The notes under the pieces are model-generated. The model was not told where the DNA came from. It searched no databases and saw only the letters and a program-made list of their open reading frames with translations. The position numbers and the translations under genes were made by a program. This document shows positions 27,101 to 34,699 of a stretch of DNA of 64,000 nucleotides, piece by piece. Source of the stretch: Hermodice carunculata (taxonomy: Eukaryota; Annelida; Polychaeta; Eunicida; Amphinomidae); contig OZ026623.1 of the NCBI GenBank assembly GCA_964020975.1, positions 77,426,914 through 77,490,913 on the forward strand. The letters are read 5' to 3'. Position 1 is the stretch's first letter; every line of letters begins with the position of its first letter.

Positions 27101-28725
27101 TATTGCACCTCTTCATTTCAAAGTTGTGACTCCTCAAGTGGCTTGAAATCTAAATAGACACGTGGATACCTCTTTGGCATGTCTAGTTGATACTTTGATG
27201 ATCCTGTAGATTTGTCTGCTACATATTTTCAAAACATTAACCAGCTATAAAAATTTATATTAATGTCTAAAAGTAAGCATACAAATCATCTCATGGTGAT
27301 TGCTATTTGCCAAAAAAAACAAAAAAAAAAACAAAAAAAAACACACATTTATTCAATGCACCACACTGTACCTTCTTTCTTCCAATCCGCCTCCTATGTT
27401 GATCCACTTTTTCCAATTGTTCTGGATTCTGAGAAAGTAGGAACAAAATTATCAACAACAGCGCATAAAGTTTAAGCACTTCAATTATTACTTCAAATTC
27501 CAGAGTTATGGTTTAGTGGGTGAAACGAGATTTCAAAGAAAAGAACATTCAAACAGGGAAAGACGGGTTGGGTGAGGGAAACAGTTAAAAAAAAAAAAAA
27601 CTACCAAAAGCACTGGCGGAATCAAGTTTGGTCAGGTTTCACGATTTGTGGAAATGAAAACAGGATTAAAACGTGGGTGGATCAAAGAATACGGTAGAAC
27701 TGACGATTGAGAAGTGTTGTCATTCGGGTAATCCCACAGAACGAACTCAATTCAGGATGGGATACCCATTTGAATTTAGCGCTGGAATGTCAGACTTTTT
27801 GCCCAAAATGGATTTTGTGGGACATCTGCTACAATTATAGGCATGTTGCTGTGGATATATGTGGATTTCAATGGATTATCTGTGTGATATACCTGTAGAA
27901 AAAAGTTTTGGAACTGGTAGGTTACAGCTTGTTGGCGTGTACAGAAATGGAGAAATCATGCCAAATGCGAAGCGGGATGGTGGTCCAGATGTGAGCTTCG
28001 TTTCAAACCTTTCTATGTCTGAGCTCCATGTGATGAAGTTGTGGTTTTAGGCCCATCCACCACCATCTTATTAGCAAAAATAATTGACTGCCCAGATGAA
28101 CACACGATATTTTATTGCAGACATGGCCCTATGTGAGTCATTGAACGATAGATGTTCCAGGTCCACCCTGTTTACCCACTCCCCCCCTCCCGCGTATATT
28201 AGCATGAAAGCTTGACTGACTAAACTAAAGTAATGGGTACAGGGGGCTGTCTCTTACATAATTCTGACCACTGTAACATACTTATTTTTTTTTAAACTGA
28301 CAGGTACAGTGTGCAGTATTTATTGACAGGTCAGCTTTCAATATACCCAGCGTAGTACCTGAATACACGTGGCTACAATGTGAGTTCTCCGAGTCACCGC
28401 GCAAGGCGGCGTGACTGCTGTCAGTACTTTGGCTGTGGCAAACGATAATATCTCAAAATTTTCCCACGGATGACTATGTTTTCTTGTTCTCAGATGATTC
28501 AGAATGTTGTAAGGAACAATTTGGCATAGGACATGTTTGGGTTTATAAGTTATTTTGGAAGGTACAGACTGCAACCTGGTTTGTTTACATTTTTTGCGGG
28601 TTGAATTTGTAGCGTAACACCCTGTCTCTTACTTGCAGTAAACTGGCAATTTGTTTGCCGGCGGTCTCCTGGGCCGTCCTCTCCAGCCGCTCAAGATCCA
28701 TCTTGGTGGTCGACGACGTCGTCAT
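420..28725 (-). CDS. EXOC3: Exocyst complex component 3 (Sec6), multi-exon gene, 22 coding exons traced
   Basis: Sec6 is a core subunit of the octameric exocyst, which tethers secretory vesicles to the plasma membrane; it pairs with Sec8 and contacts SNAREs. Joining the minus-strand exons gives 726 codons without a stop (vertebrate EXOC3 is about 745), alignable end to end from memory of human EXOC3. Landmarks: SQLDGVRTGL (residues about 63-72), PPGRPKKW (about 250-257), SDKMWLVKHLEI (about 283-294), CFPPHYDIF (about 313-321), FQMIEQN (439-445). Exon coordinates 5' to 3': 28633-28725, 27372-27428, 25951-26063, 24001-24091, 22594-22700, 20711-20792, 19574-19722, 18868-18990, 15536-15641, 14244-14327, 13870-13943, 13174-13269, 12245-12311, 10411-10503, 8797-8890, 8227-8297, 5500-5657, 4811-4882, 3759-3911, 2669-2786, 2042-2125, 639-731, and possibly 420-524. 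All introns are GT-AG and phases agree. The extreme C-terminus is uncertain and may lie beyond the left edge. Confidence 0.95.
639..731 (-). CDS. EXOC3: EXOC3 exon 22
   Basis: Reads GFATKYPDVKVEHLVNLLSL then RGDISKSEAKQ, matching vertebrate LVSKYPDIRDDHIGALLAVRGDASRDMKQ. Acceptor TTCTAG, donor GTAGGT, ends in phase 0. Confidence 0.93.
992..1869. mobile_element. Helentron/pearl-like nonautonomous element, family A
   Basis: Left end ACAAGAGGCCCTTGGACCT forms a short hairpin; right end CCCCATTTGGGG inside a larger ATGGGT...ACCCAT palindrome forms another. The interior has several divergent units with GGTCAAGGTGAC. This plan (end hairpins, internal repeats, no coding) recalls the pearl/HINE elements of molluscs. 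Confidence 0.45.
2042..2125 (-). CDS. EXOC3: EXOC3 exon 21
   Basis: Reads FESPFEILPRLAEFIKLRDT then SMMSLEVS, matching vertebrate VAVAEVIKLTDPSLLYLEVS. Acceptor AACAG, donor GTAAGT. Confidence 0.93.
2669..2786 (-). CDS. EXOC3: EXOC3 exon 20
   Basis: Reads KKLTFKNYDERKDCGEKICF then EANQLQELFGKLGLKPTSTK, matching the vertebrate RKEGAERMVREAEQLRFLFRKL helix region. Donor GTGAAA. Confidence 0.93.
3351..3589. mobile_element. TTAA hairpin MITE, copy 2
   Basis: Ends CTCTTTCAGTGCCA and TGGCACTGAAAGGG, right TTAA at 3586-3589, left site altered to TTAG. The central hairpin (about 3381-3436) carries the AAGTCAACAGCTTTCC outer arm shared with the other copies but different inner-arm sequence. Lies in EXOC3 intron 19. 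Confidence 0.7.
3592..3735. repeat. Perfect AT-centred palindrome followed by (AT)n
   Basis: Arms CACTTACAGAAAATTTGAT at 3592-3610 and its complement near 3631-3649 surround TA dinucleotides; a longer (TA)n tract fills 3654-3735, ending about 23 bases from the exon 19 donor. Confidence 0.9.
3759..3911 (-). CDS. EXOC3: EXOC3 exon 19
   Basis: Reads WLQTTNAVDTICITVEDYCQ...KAQDRILETYLRALF, matching vertebrate NAVDIICVTVEDYFNDF...EYLRAVM. An (AT)n tract sits about 20 bases inside the following intron. Confidence 0.95.
3925..4735 (-). mobile_element. Possible LINE 3' fragment
   Basis: Minus-strand frame 4271-4498 reads MRPHIPITRTNKNITRSCIR..., reminiscent of the C-terminal tail of CR1-like LINE proteins, and the stretch ends (minus sense) in a GGAATAAATAAATCTTGAAT tail typical of LINE 3' ends. 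Heavily decayed; identification tentative. Confidence 0.35.
4811..4882 (-). CDS. EXOC3: EXOC3 exon 18
   Basis: Reads CGCLLEEVFLDLNVHFQEIL then TKK, matching vertebrate CSGLLEEVFLDLEQHLNELMTKKW. Acceptor TTTTAG, donor GTAAGT. Confidence 0.95.
5500..5657 (-). CDS. EXOC3: EXOC3 exon 17
   Basis: Reads IANVNNCKTFVEFTHQIKNK then YSADEEPVD..., matching vertebrate INNCQTFKESIVSLKRKY. The following acidic stretch is lineage-variable. Donor GTGAGG, phase 2. Confidence 0.94.
6271..6680. mobile_element. Pearl-like element, family B
   Basis: Starts CTATGTCCCCCACCACG and ends with the strong hairpin CCACCTTTGGTGG inside flanking CCCCC/GGGGG. A unit starting ATAAATTTCATTATTC occurs twice about 123 bases apart. 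GGCTGGCAGACAGACACGG precedes the hairpin, as the ACGG-like tract does in pearl elements. Confidence 0.4.
6862..7770 (-). mobile_element. LINE 3' end (RT C-terminal tail and 3' UTR)
   Basis: A minus-strand frame between about 7770 and 7400 reads SFFPSTIRLWNQLPLKIRNS...LRLDASQLNSHLF...CGSPNEDSWHFFHC, the tail of CR1/Jockey-type LINE proteins (WN.LP motif, then a CCHC-like RNase H-adjacent segment). It is broken by frameshifts. The 3' end near 6862 shows AATAAAGTATG. Lies in EXOC3 intron 16. Confidence 0.7.
8227..8297 (-). CDS. EXOC3: EXOC3 exon 16
   Basis: Reads AEMQHYKEKHLEDRSQPRFF then LNYM, matching vertebrate YKEEHLRNRQHPHCYVQYM. Acceptor ATTCAG, donor GTAATT. Confidence 0.93.
8797..8890 (-). 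CDS. EXOC3: EXOC3 exon 15
   Basis: Reads LQVAATINDSLVTEVVNLCV then DELAAFAKTYK, matching vertebrate [31 protein letters not shown]. Donor GTACGT. Confidence 0.94.
9390..9970 (-). mobile_element. Probable Penelope-like element terminal remnant around the ribozyme
   Basis: The hammerhead is embedded in non-EXOC3 sequence bounded on one side by an A-rich tract (9974-10000). Hammerheads of this shape mark the terminal repeats of Penelope-like retroelements. No coding domain is recognisable; treated as a broken fossil. Boundaries approximate. Confidence 0.35.
9443..9482 (-). ncRNA. Hammerhead ribozyme motif (type I, short palindromic stem III)
   Basis: Reading the minus strand from 9482: stem I strand AUUCC, core CUGAUGA, stem II GCUAC-GGU-GUAGC, core GAA, stem III ACCGGU (self-complementary), cleavage-site C, then GGAAU closing stem I. 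Every invariant core position is present and stems I and II are perfect 5-bp helices. Such minimal hammerheads with palindromic stem III usually work as dimers and are known from Penelope-like elements and newt satellite II. It lies in EXOC3 intron 14 in sense orientation. Confidence 0.85.
10411..10503 (-). CDS. EXOC3: EXOC3 exon 14
   Basis: Reads DWYRETEPDADEKGYFNTAL then PVIMFQMIEQN; vertebrate [31 protein letters not shown] is very close. Its donor opens intron 14, which carries a sense hammerhead motif. Confidence 0.97.
11402..11608. mobile_element. TIR MITE (TACCGTATTCATC ends)
   Basis: Terminal inverted repeats TACCGTATTCATCTT and complement, continuing into ATAAG(T/C)GCAC, at 11402 and 11608; about 207 bases, AT-rich, no coding. 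TA at both ends suggests a Tc1/mariner-type duplication. EXOC3 intron 13. Confidence 0.75.
11968..12204. mobile_element. TTAA hairpin MITE, copy 3
   Basis: The cleanest copy: TTAA at both ends (11968-11971, 12201-12204), termini CCCTTACAGCACTG and the matching CACTTTAAGGG, and a central palindrome at about 11998-12062 with a 28-base arm. Lies in EXOC3 intron 13, some 40 bases from exon 13. Confidence 0.8.
12245..12311 (-). CDS. EXOC3: EXOC3 exon 13
   Basis: Reads QYLQTMKGNFQEWMSNTLRS then DIK, matching vertebrate TSNIIAWLRKALETDKK. Acceptor AAATAG, donor GTGAGT. Confidence 0.93.
12418..13173. repeat. Minisatellite abutting the exon 12 splice donor
   Basis: About 16 units of 43-47 bases (core CTGTAATTAAGG ... 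GTGAAAGGAG) fill most of EXOC3 intron 12. The units nearest exon 12 are most alike. On the minus strand at least six contain ACAGTGAGTAT or ACGCAGTGAGTAT, copies of the real exon 12 end and donor. Confidence 0.93.
13174..13269 (-). CDS. EXOC3: EXOC3 exon 12
   Basis: Reads STKDMMGHPELGIDTSELGP then LLENDAINQLQT. The last bases of the exon and its donor (ACA|GTGAGT) are part of the repeat unit of the adjoining intronic minisatellite. Confidence 0.92.
13683..13866. repeat. Minisatellite abutting the exon 11 splice donor
   Basis: Alternating blocks GTTAAGGATGCTTAAGG and GGATGTAAAGGGTCA form a compound tandem array at the 5' end of EXOC3 intron 11, ending a few bases from the exon 11 donor. Confidence 0.92.
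13870..13943 (-). CDS. EXOC3: EXOC3 exon 11
   Basis: Reads FIDLTREGLEGNEIVTLLTW then VHGY, matching vertebrate DLEANEIVSLLTWVLNTY. Donor GTACGG is followed within a few bases by a minisatellite. Confidence 0.94.
14244..14327 (-). CDS. EXOC3: EXOC3 exon 10
   Basis: Reads TLCEPCFPPHYDIFNRYVRM then YHNAISQH, matching vertebrate CFPPHYEIFKNLLNMYHQALS. Acceptor TTGCAG, donor GTGAGT. Confidence 0.95.
14797..14973. mobile_element. Pogo/Tigger-like MITE
   Basis: TACAGTGGAACCTCGTTAAT at the left and its near-complement at the right (one mismatch) enclose about 177 bases with internal ATTAATGAG/TTAACGAG repeats. The CAGTGGAACCTCG end is characteristic of pogo-type mariner elements with TA targets. 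EXOC3 intron 9. Confidence 0.85.
15536..15641 (-). CDS. EXOC3: EXOC3 exon 9
   Basis: Reads KVVGSQMVDRESDKMWLVKH then LEIVRQLVIEDLRVVK, matching vertebrate RESDKMWLVRHLEIIRKYVLDD. Acceptor CTTAG, donor GTGGGA. Confidence 0.95.
15811..15868. repeat. (GGA)n microsatellite
   Basis: About 19 GAG/GGA units in EXOC3 intron 8. Confidence 0.97.
15936..18092 (+). mobile_element. Pearl/Helentron-like element, family C, with about 516-bp tandem core
   Basis: Left end ACAAGAGGGCTGTGTGAACA carries a GGGCTG...CAGCCC hairpin followed by CTCAGCTGAC. The right end is the hairpin CTCAGCTGACT-gaaa-AGTCAGCTGAG, preceded by a GACGGACGGACGACGGAC tract. The core repeats a block starting GAATTAGCATTAGAATGCCC at about 16276, 16963 and 17479. 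Subterminal inverted repeats, tandem core and ACGG tract match the published plan of bivalve pearl elements, classed with Helentrons. No coding. EXOC3 intron 8; (TAA)n follows to 18170. Confidence 0.65.
18093..18170. repeat. (TAA)n microsatellite
   Basis: Imperfect TAA/TGA trinucleotide run directly after the right hairpin of the family C element. Confidence 0.95.
18526..18742. mobile_element. TTAA hairpin MITE, copy 4 (left end eroded)
   Basis: Right end CCACTGAAAAGAGTTAA, shared flank TTCAAGTACCAGCATG near 18600, and central hairpin at about 18651-18716 (arms CTTGGCACACT and complement). In opposite orientation to copy 2. EXOC3 intron 8. Confidence 0.6.
18868..18990 (-). CDS. EXOC3: EXOC3 exon 8
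   Basis: Reads RNDAAMLRRAEEEHTGKFM then PPGRPKKWRQMAFSVLEDAV; PPGRPK is a Sec6 hallmark. Donor GTATGT. Confidence 0.95.
19574..19722 (-). CDS. EXOC3: EXOC3 exon 7
   Basis: Reads TISHYFAEVEKLSDELSSQL...TVRREPTVIV...RIVEREE, matching the vertebrate LSDELAKQLW...VTVRRDPT...RIIEREE block. Donor GTCAGA. Confidence 0.95.
19925..20290. repeat. Roughly 30-bp minisatellite in EXOC3 intron 6
   Basis: About a dozen units of CCCAACATTGATCTAACAT followed by a variable CATGATGTTTA segment. Noncoding. Confidence 0.92.
20711..20792 (-). CDS. EXOC3: EXOC3 exon 6
   Basis: Reads (C)LTDLERSRDDLLFELHKQ..., matching vertebrate LMDLECSRDGLMYEQY. Acceptor CCACAG, donor GTGAGT, ends in phase 0. Confidence 0.93.
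21144..21187 (+). ncRNA. Second hammerhead-like motif, weaker stem I
   Basis: Plus strand: core CUGAUGA (21150-21156), stem II GAUUC-AUAU-GAGUC (21157-21170, one G-U pair), GAA, palindromic stem III ACGCGU, cleavage-site C at 21180. Stem I is short (GUG with CAC) with a C-U mismatch next to the core. Antisense to EXOC3, in intron 5. Probably a Penelope-type relic. Confidence 0.65.
22594..22700 (-). CDS. EXOC3: EXOC3 exon 5
   Basis: Reads LAAAVENLKHIFTVPESVKK...LLHAHK. Of two nearby donors (TG|GTACGT and TAC|GTAAGA, six bases apart) only the first keeps frame with exon 6. Confidence 0.93.
22779..22962. mobile_element. Pogo-like MITE, diverged
   Basis: Right end reads outward-in as TACAGTGAAACCTAACCTCC and the left as TAGTAAAATCTCTCTCACCG; internal CCGAACACCTC motifs repeat in both halves. 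TA flanks. EXOC3 intron 4. Confidence 0.6.
23376..23611. mobile_element. TTAA hairpin MITE, copy 5
   Basis: TTAA at 23376-23379 and 23608-23611; central palindrome at about 23397-23464 with arms CCTTGGCATGGG and complement. A further rearranged copy follows directly at about 23612-23760 (hairpin 23663-23738). EXOC3 intron 4. Confidence 0.6.
24001..24091 (-). CDS. EXOC3: EXOC3 exon 4
   Basis: Reads SLIEIGERYKTVEGLKDRL...NSRHSQ. A long T-rich acceptor tract ends in TTTCAG; donor GTCGGT is weaker than the others. Matches the vertebrate INTIESLKDVKDAVVQHSQ region. Confidence 0.9.
25951..26063 (-). CDS. EXOC3: EXOC3 exon 3
   Basis: Reads NSVEAMLKTAVQSQLDGVRT..., nearly identical to the vertebrate protein here, the N-terminal coiled-coil region. 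Acceptor CTGCAG; ends phase 2 before GTACAG. Confidence 0.96.
26240..26520. mobile_element. Degenerate cluster of hairpin-MITE arms
   Basis: Three partial copies of the (T)CAACA(G/A)CTTTC arm (near 26264, 26367, 26450) and one complementary arm near 26506, without clear ends. Probably decayed copies of the TTAA hairpin family in EXOC3 intron 3. Confidence 0.4.
26830..27041. mobile_element. Mariner-type MITE with perfect 20-bp TIRs
   Basis: ACTGTAAATTGCTTTAATTT at 26831 and its exact complement ending at 27040 bound an AT-rich 210-base unit without coding. EXOC3 intron 2. Confidence 0.85.
27057..27255. mobile_element. Left-end fragment of family A element
   Basis: Begins ACAAGAGGGCCATGGGCCTA, the same start as the element at 992, then diverges; no right end recognised. 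Confidence 0.35.
27372..27428 (-). CDS. EXOC3: EXOC3 exon 2
   Basis: A 57-nt phase-0 microexon reading NPEQLEKVDQHRRRIGRKK, matching the vertebrate PDQLDKVEQYRRREARKK stretch. Acceptor CTCAG, donor GTACAG. Confidence 0.93.
28633..28725 (-). CDS. EXOC3: EXOC3 exon 1 (start codon)
   Basis: 31 codons from ATG, MTTSSTTKMDLERLERT... to ...IASLLQ, then donor GTAAGA. A second in-frame ATG is codon 9; the upstream one was chosen because it is the first in frame, but initiation at codon 9 (MDLERLERT) would match vertebrate N-terminal length about as well. Confidence 0.85.
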
Positions 28726-29150
28726 GATGGAGTCTAAAACTATCAACACACTGGTGTCTTGAAAATCTTGATGGTGTCAACGCTAGTTGTTACCGAGCTT
28801 TGCCTTTGGCTTTGCTGTTTTGATGAAATAGGGCGTACCTGCAAAACATAAATACCCTTTTATCGCTCACGAAGTAGTGATGACTGAACAGAGGCGTTGT
28901 TTTGCGTTCAGGCATATACTAAACATAGAAAAATAGCATAAATTACTCAGATAATAAAGGTAATGAACCTACCTAAAAAGAACACTACATCTTCTCCCTA
29001 TTTAAGTGAAATTAGGTTTTGATTTGGAACACCTGTCAATCGATGCAGCCAACAGCAAGTCCAACCGGAAGTTGTCCTTTGGGTCGTTGCCGTTCAGATT
29101 CCTGCAGAGGGCAGCACATGACGGGAGAAGAACGCGTCTCAACCGACGGG
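28726..29150 (-). promoter_or_regulatory. EXOC3 5' flank, probable promoter and 5' UTR
   Basis: Sequence directly upstream of the EXOC3 start codon. I see no TATA box at a convincing distance. A GT-containing site near 28838 could be the donor of an upstream untranslated exon. Placement is inferred only from gene position. Confidence 0.3.
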
Positions 29151-29153
29151 CTG

Positions 29154-29667
29154 GACACAGTGTTGCCAACTCTTACGGAATCCCCGTAAGTTGTACGGAA
29201 TATCAGGCTTCTACACAGTGAGCTTACGTCACACGGATCAAGAACAAAACCTTACGGATTTACAAAAGATGCTACGAGAAAAAATTATAATTTAGCATAT
29301 AATTGAGATGATGGATATCACGTCTTAGTTATATACAATAAGATCATATCAAGTAATTATTGATAATTTGTTAACTTTGCTGTCTCTTAAATTAAAAAAA
29401 ATATGAAGGAAAATTTTAATTTTATATTATGGTATGACTTTCAAATTCTGCACAAGAAATGGCAAAGTTTTAACCTTGAAAAGAAAACCTGCAAAATTTA
29501 AAATATAATGCACCAAATGGCTCCATTTCAGTTACATTTTCAAAACATTCGCCTTTGACGGGACGGGGGCCCTGCCCCCCTCCCGCACCCACCCCCCGGC
29601 TCGGTCGCTGCGCCACCTCGCTGAATCTTACTGATTGACAACACTCTAGGGTTGGCAACACTGTGGA
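29154..29667. mobile_element. TIR element of about 510 bp (CACAGTGTTGCCAAC ends)
   Basis: CACAGTGTTGCCAAC near 29155 and its complement near 29651-29665 face inward. The interior is AT-rich on the left and contains a C-rich block (29560-29610). A nonautonomous DNA transposon is likely; superfamily not assigned. It sits just upstream of EXOC3. Confidence 0.65.
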
Positions 29668-29671
29668 CATA

Positions 29672-29695
29672 GACAGACAGACAGACAGACAGACA
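29672..29695. repeat. (ACAG)n microsatellite
   Basis: Six ACAG units next to the TIR element; the following ATTTTATTTATACTCG resembles a LINE 3' end in reverse orientation. Confidence 0.85.
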
Positions 29696-29981
29696 AATTT
29701 TATTTATACTCGATTTTGACAACATACAACACTAGCCTGAGGCTAATAAGACCAAGTTGTGATTAAGACTATAACATGATATGGATGAGCAAAAAACGAA
29801 CTCAATGGGAGATGAAACATGTAGAGTAACAAAAAAAAAAAAAAAAAAAAAAAAAGCCACATGAGATCCAAAACATTAGCTAAGAGTGTTCGAAATACAC
29901 AAGTTAAAACACTGTGGCTATATTATAATTTCAGTACTGGAACAGTCTGTCTGAGAGGCTTGCAAGGTAATCCAAAGCCAT

Positions 29982-30008
29982 GGGGGGTGGGGTGGGGGGG
30001 TGGGGGGG
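29982..30008 (+). other. G-quadruplex-prone G tract
   Basis: Four runs (G6, G4, G7, G7) separated by single T bases, fitting the canonical quadruplex pattern with the shortest possible loops. Confidence 0.8.
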
Positions 30009-30399
30009 TGATATTATGAGATTTTGTATTTGCAATAGGGGCATTTACAGCAGGGTCCAGTCCAAAGGCGAATACTTTGTTTAAAACTAGAAATATCTGG
30101 TTTTTGTTTAATGTCATTTGGTAGATCAGACATGGAACTGTAACTGTTCTTTTCCTTTTCTAAGTTTTCTTTGACGGTGACTCCTTTGCTTTTCTTTTTA
30201 TATTAGGGAAGAAAGGGAAAAGAAATATAAAGTTTAGCTTCTATGCTGAAAACGAAAGCGGGAAGGGAGCGCAGAGAGAAAAAAAGGTCAGAAATAGGCT
30301 ATGCCTATGCTATGGCACAAAGTTTTCAAACTCAAGTCTAAATATTAAAAAAAAAAAAAAAAAAAAACTAGGAAAGATGATTAGCAAACCAGTGAGTGT

Positions 30400-30960
30400 G
30401 TCTTCAAACCATTATTGGTATGGCAATTTACAGCTAGTCCATAACACAGGAGTAGAAGTTGGAATGGCATCTCTATCTAATACAGTTTTGGAGTTATTCA
30501 AGATTTAAAATTTCTAATGGTGCTATTTACCATAATTTAAATTGCTATAACTTTTACTTTTAATGAATTAGGTGTGCAATAGTCAACAAGCCCCGAGTAG
30601 AAGTTGGAATGACATCTCTATCTATTATAGTGTTAAAGATATTCAAGATTGAAACTTTCGAATGCTGCCAATTAGCATAATTTTAAATTGATACAACTTT
30701 TGTTTTAGATTCATTACATGCGCAATGGTCAATAACCACCTAGTAGAAGTTGGAATGGCATCTCTATTCCATTATACTTTTGAAGATATTCAAGATTTAA
30801 AATTTCAAATGCCCTTAATTTGCATAATTTTAAACATCTTCATTCCTCTGTATAAAACGGTCAAACTCCTTGTATGGAGGTACAATCATGCCATGTTTAG
30901 AGTTTCTATGCTTAATAGTGTCCGAGAAAAGTGTCGGACAAATTTGCTGGGAAAGAAAGA
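30400..30960 (-). mobile_element. Family D Helitron-like element, minus copy
   Basis: Repeated unit with TTGCATAATTTTAAA and AGTTGGAATG(G/A)CATCTCTA, three times about 140 bases apart, then the hairpin GTCCGAGAAAAGTGTCGGAC (near 30919-30938) and AAATTTGC followed by (GAAA)n. Reverse orientation of the copy at 48636. Confidence 0.65.
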
Positions 30961-32064
30961 AAGAAAGAATGAATGAATTTTAGAAAAAACTGAAAAGTGT
31001 GTGTTGACACACACACACACTTTAATTATACTGGGCCAAAGAGGGGGTCATAACAAACCCAAAACTGCTTATTTTATCTTTCTATAACAATATTTGATCA
31101 AGTTATGGGAGTTTTAATGTTGCTCATTTTGGGAGTTTGCTACCATAGTGTTGTATAGAGTTGTGAAGTCAGGATCTATGTTCCACTGAGAGCCAGATTC
31201 GGTGGGTCACAGTCCAATGAACACTGCCAGGGCTAAGTATCTCCCCATGCTCAGTCTACATATACTTGTCTTGGTAAAACTCTACACACATTGCAATATG
31301 ATTATTATTTTTTTTTCATATTTTAAGGGATAATAATCATAATTTCATGAACAGCGTTCGCACAGACAATGATTGTATAGCTTTATAGTTTTCCACCCCA
31401 GTGAAAGCTTTTTGAAGATCAAAAAAACATGGGTTTGTATCTTGATCCACAGCCATTCTGTTACAAATTATCGAAGTTAAAACAAAAATGCGTTCCCTGC
31501 ATGAACCGTCCTAACGAAAACCATTTTGCTCCTATACCGTTCATTATATCAGAATTATCCGTAAACTTTACCATTCTAGTATTATTCAAGATACCTGTAT
31601 ACAATTTGAAAATGCATGATAGTAGACGGATACCTCTATATGACAACAGTAGATATGGGTTCTTATCACCACCCCTAGCGATCGGAGAGATGATTACTTT
31701 GTTCCACATACCAGGGACTATTCCTAGAGTAAAACGATGATTGAAAAACATATATAATGTGAATATCAGATCTCTGTTATTTTTAATAACTTCGTTTGGA
31801 ATTGAATCTAATCCAACAGCCTTTTTTTTCATTTTCGCACGTTGTAAAACTCTTCCGGGCTTCGTGGTACACAGCATGCTTCGGTAGCCAAATCTCGTGT
31901 ACCAAGGCAGAGCATGGCATAACTTTTATTGCCTGCTGAGACAGAGTTGCGCTATCGTGACTGTGTGGGCGCTCCACTTATCCGTCGGGTGGAGTCAGAC
32001 ATGCGGAACAAAAGTGTGTTTAGCTGGCAAAACTCTCATTACTTCATTCATTGATTTTGGCTTA

Positions 32065-32185
<121 letters not shown>

Positions 32186-32443
32186 TGCCTTGCTCATTTA
32201 ACCGATCTGGTACCAAAGCTTGCTCTTCAAGTCCTTGTTTATCTGTTAATATACTATTATAAAATTCATTATCAAAATGTACGTTATCACTTTGGTTGTA
32301 GAGAGCCTCAAAATCATGCCTCCATTTACCTAAGACCTGTTCACGATCTGTACTATATTGTCCATTAATTTCAACTTTCATTGGGATCTCCTTTTTACTT
32401 CTAAGACCCAGGTTTTTTTTTAATATGGTTCCAGAAAGCTCTT

Positions 32444-32446
<3 letters not shown>

Positions 32447-32517
<71 letters not shown>
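32447..32517. repeat. (GT)n microsatellite inside LINE linker
   Basis: About 35 GT units within the same dead LINE. Confidence 0.98.
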
Positions 32518-32519
<2 letters not shown>

Positions 32520-34699
32520 TACTTCTTCAATTTGCAATACCAATCCTCTTCTATGTGCTTTTTCTTTTTTGACTAAAAGTTTGTCAAATTTGTTTTGAGC
32601 ATCTTCAGATTTTTCTAATTTATTTTATTTCTCTCTTCTACCCCCGTCACATCTTATGAACTCTTCCCCAGCATCATGTATAGCTGTCCACAGCTCAGTT
32701 AATCTATCATTCCAATATGGTTTACTGTTTCTAAATATCTTTCTTGATCTTTGACTCCCATCTTTAAATTTCAAGTTGTTATCCATTTCTTTCTATAGTT
32801 TTACAGAATTTGTCATAGAGTAGGTCCATCTCCCTTTGATTGTTGATATTTTCAATTATAATATCAACAATCTCCATCACCGCTTGCCTCCGTATATCAT
32901 TATTCATAAATTCTTCATAGGGCCTATCGAAGAAATATCGACGCCGATTATTAATTTCAGGCATGGCCTCCTCTACATGGGATAGACATGTAGATGATAT
33001 AAGCGATTCGGTAAAATCGAAAGACAATACAGAAAGACCAGGTGGCTTGCAACGTTCAACAAGTCATGCTTCTGTAAAAGAGCATTCACAAAATCCACTC
33101 TACAATTTTCGCAACACTGAAAACAATCGTGGGGGTAAATACGTACGTAATCAACAACTGACTTTCCTCTATTTGAGATAGAAGTGAAGTTGTTTTAATC
33201 GTTACAAAACCCACCGTTTAACATACACAGTTTTGTATCTTTTAAGAATACAACTAAAGCCTCGCCATGTCTACTTGGGCGATTAGTATCAATCACCTGT
33301 CTTTCAGGTATCCTGTCTATGTCATCAATAATATCAGACAAGTTCCCAGTACTTGCGTTAAAGTCACCGCAAAGAAAAACTAAGTAGGCATAACTACACA
33401 TGTATGATTGTGAAATCAAATTACCAAAGGAATCAGTTGCATTTCCCCAATGGGAATTCTCAGGTGGTAAGTAACACACAAAAACAATAAATATAGAATC
33501 CGTTGCTTTGTTATCAAATTCTTAACCCAACTGTCCGTCAAGACATTTGTCAATAACATTAGCACGATATTCGTCAAGTAAAGTGTCCTTAACCAACACC
33601 CCAGCATCTCCGGATCCTTTGGGAGCGTTCACGTGTCTTTCAGTTCTGTTAAATCCAAACCATTTGTATGAGGGATATAAATCTTTTTCTGACCTAATAG
33701 GTGTGTTTCATTTAAACAAAAAATGTCAGAGTTTATATTTCTTATTAATTCACTACGTAGTACTTCATTATTTTCAGTCAAGCCATTTACACTCCAGCAC
33801 GAAAGAGTTAATTTGCGGCCAAGCGGCCGGTTCCTGTCCCATGGATCGTCAGATGGCGCATCAGTCATGGAAGTGTCACGTGGGTGTGGCCCTGTCCCAT
33901 CTTCTTTTACCAGCCTGACGCTAGCAGTAATACAATACTTCTTTCCATTGGGGATTTCGTTCAGGATGGTTCTAAAGCTTTCTCAAACACATTTCTGAAC
34001 TCAGTTTTGCGTTTTAGAATGTTCTTCTGTCTTATTACGTTTATTTTCGCACCAACGTTTTCCAATTCAATTTTTACCACTCCTGGTTTGCCTTGTCGTT
34101 CCTTTGTTGGTTCTGCTCGCACAAATTTTGTTTCATTTAGTTCCAATCCCACGTGAATCAAACGCTTAACCTTTTCAATTGTATTTTCACCCTAGTTGAA
34201 TGGGATATTGATTGCGATCACACTGACGTCAGACTCGAATGCGTTTTACCAGATTGTGTCGCTCTTGGACCCTCCAAGTTGACCTCCCTCTTTTCAATGC
34301 TTTCTATCTTTGACTTGAGTATTCCCATTTCGAGATCAAAATCATGTTTCAAACTTTTTATTTGTCTGGAAAAGTCATAAAGGATTTGATGTTTTCACAT
34401 TTTGAATTTTGTTGTCCATTGACGATCTTAAAGAGTCCTGGCGTGCTTTCAGATCATTCAACAACTTTTTTATTTGCACAAATTTGTCTTCGTTGTCGCC
34501 CATTTTGCTGGATTTACGGATCGGAATCTGGGTATTACTGTCAGAATTGGACCAACTCTTTCTACGTTGCTTTTCAGTCATGAAGCACAGACTGCCCGCT
34601 GGACTTCCACAGAGTCACTATCATTAAACTCAGTTCAAGAAGAAAATACTGAAAAAAAAAACGTGTAAAGTAGATCTAAAAGAAAGGACAACGTGGTAA

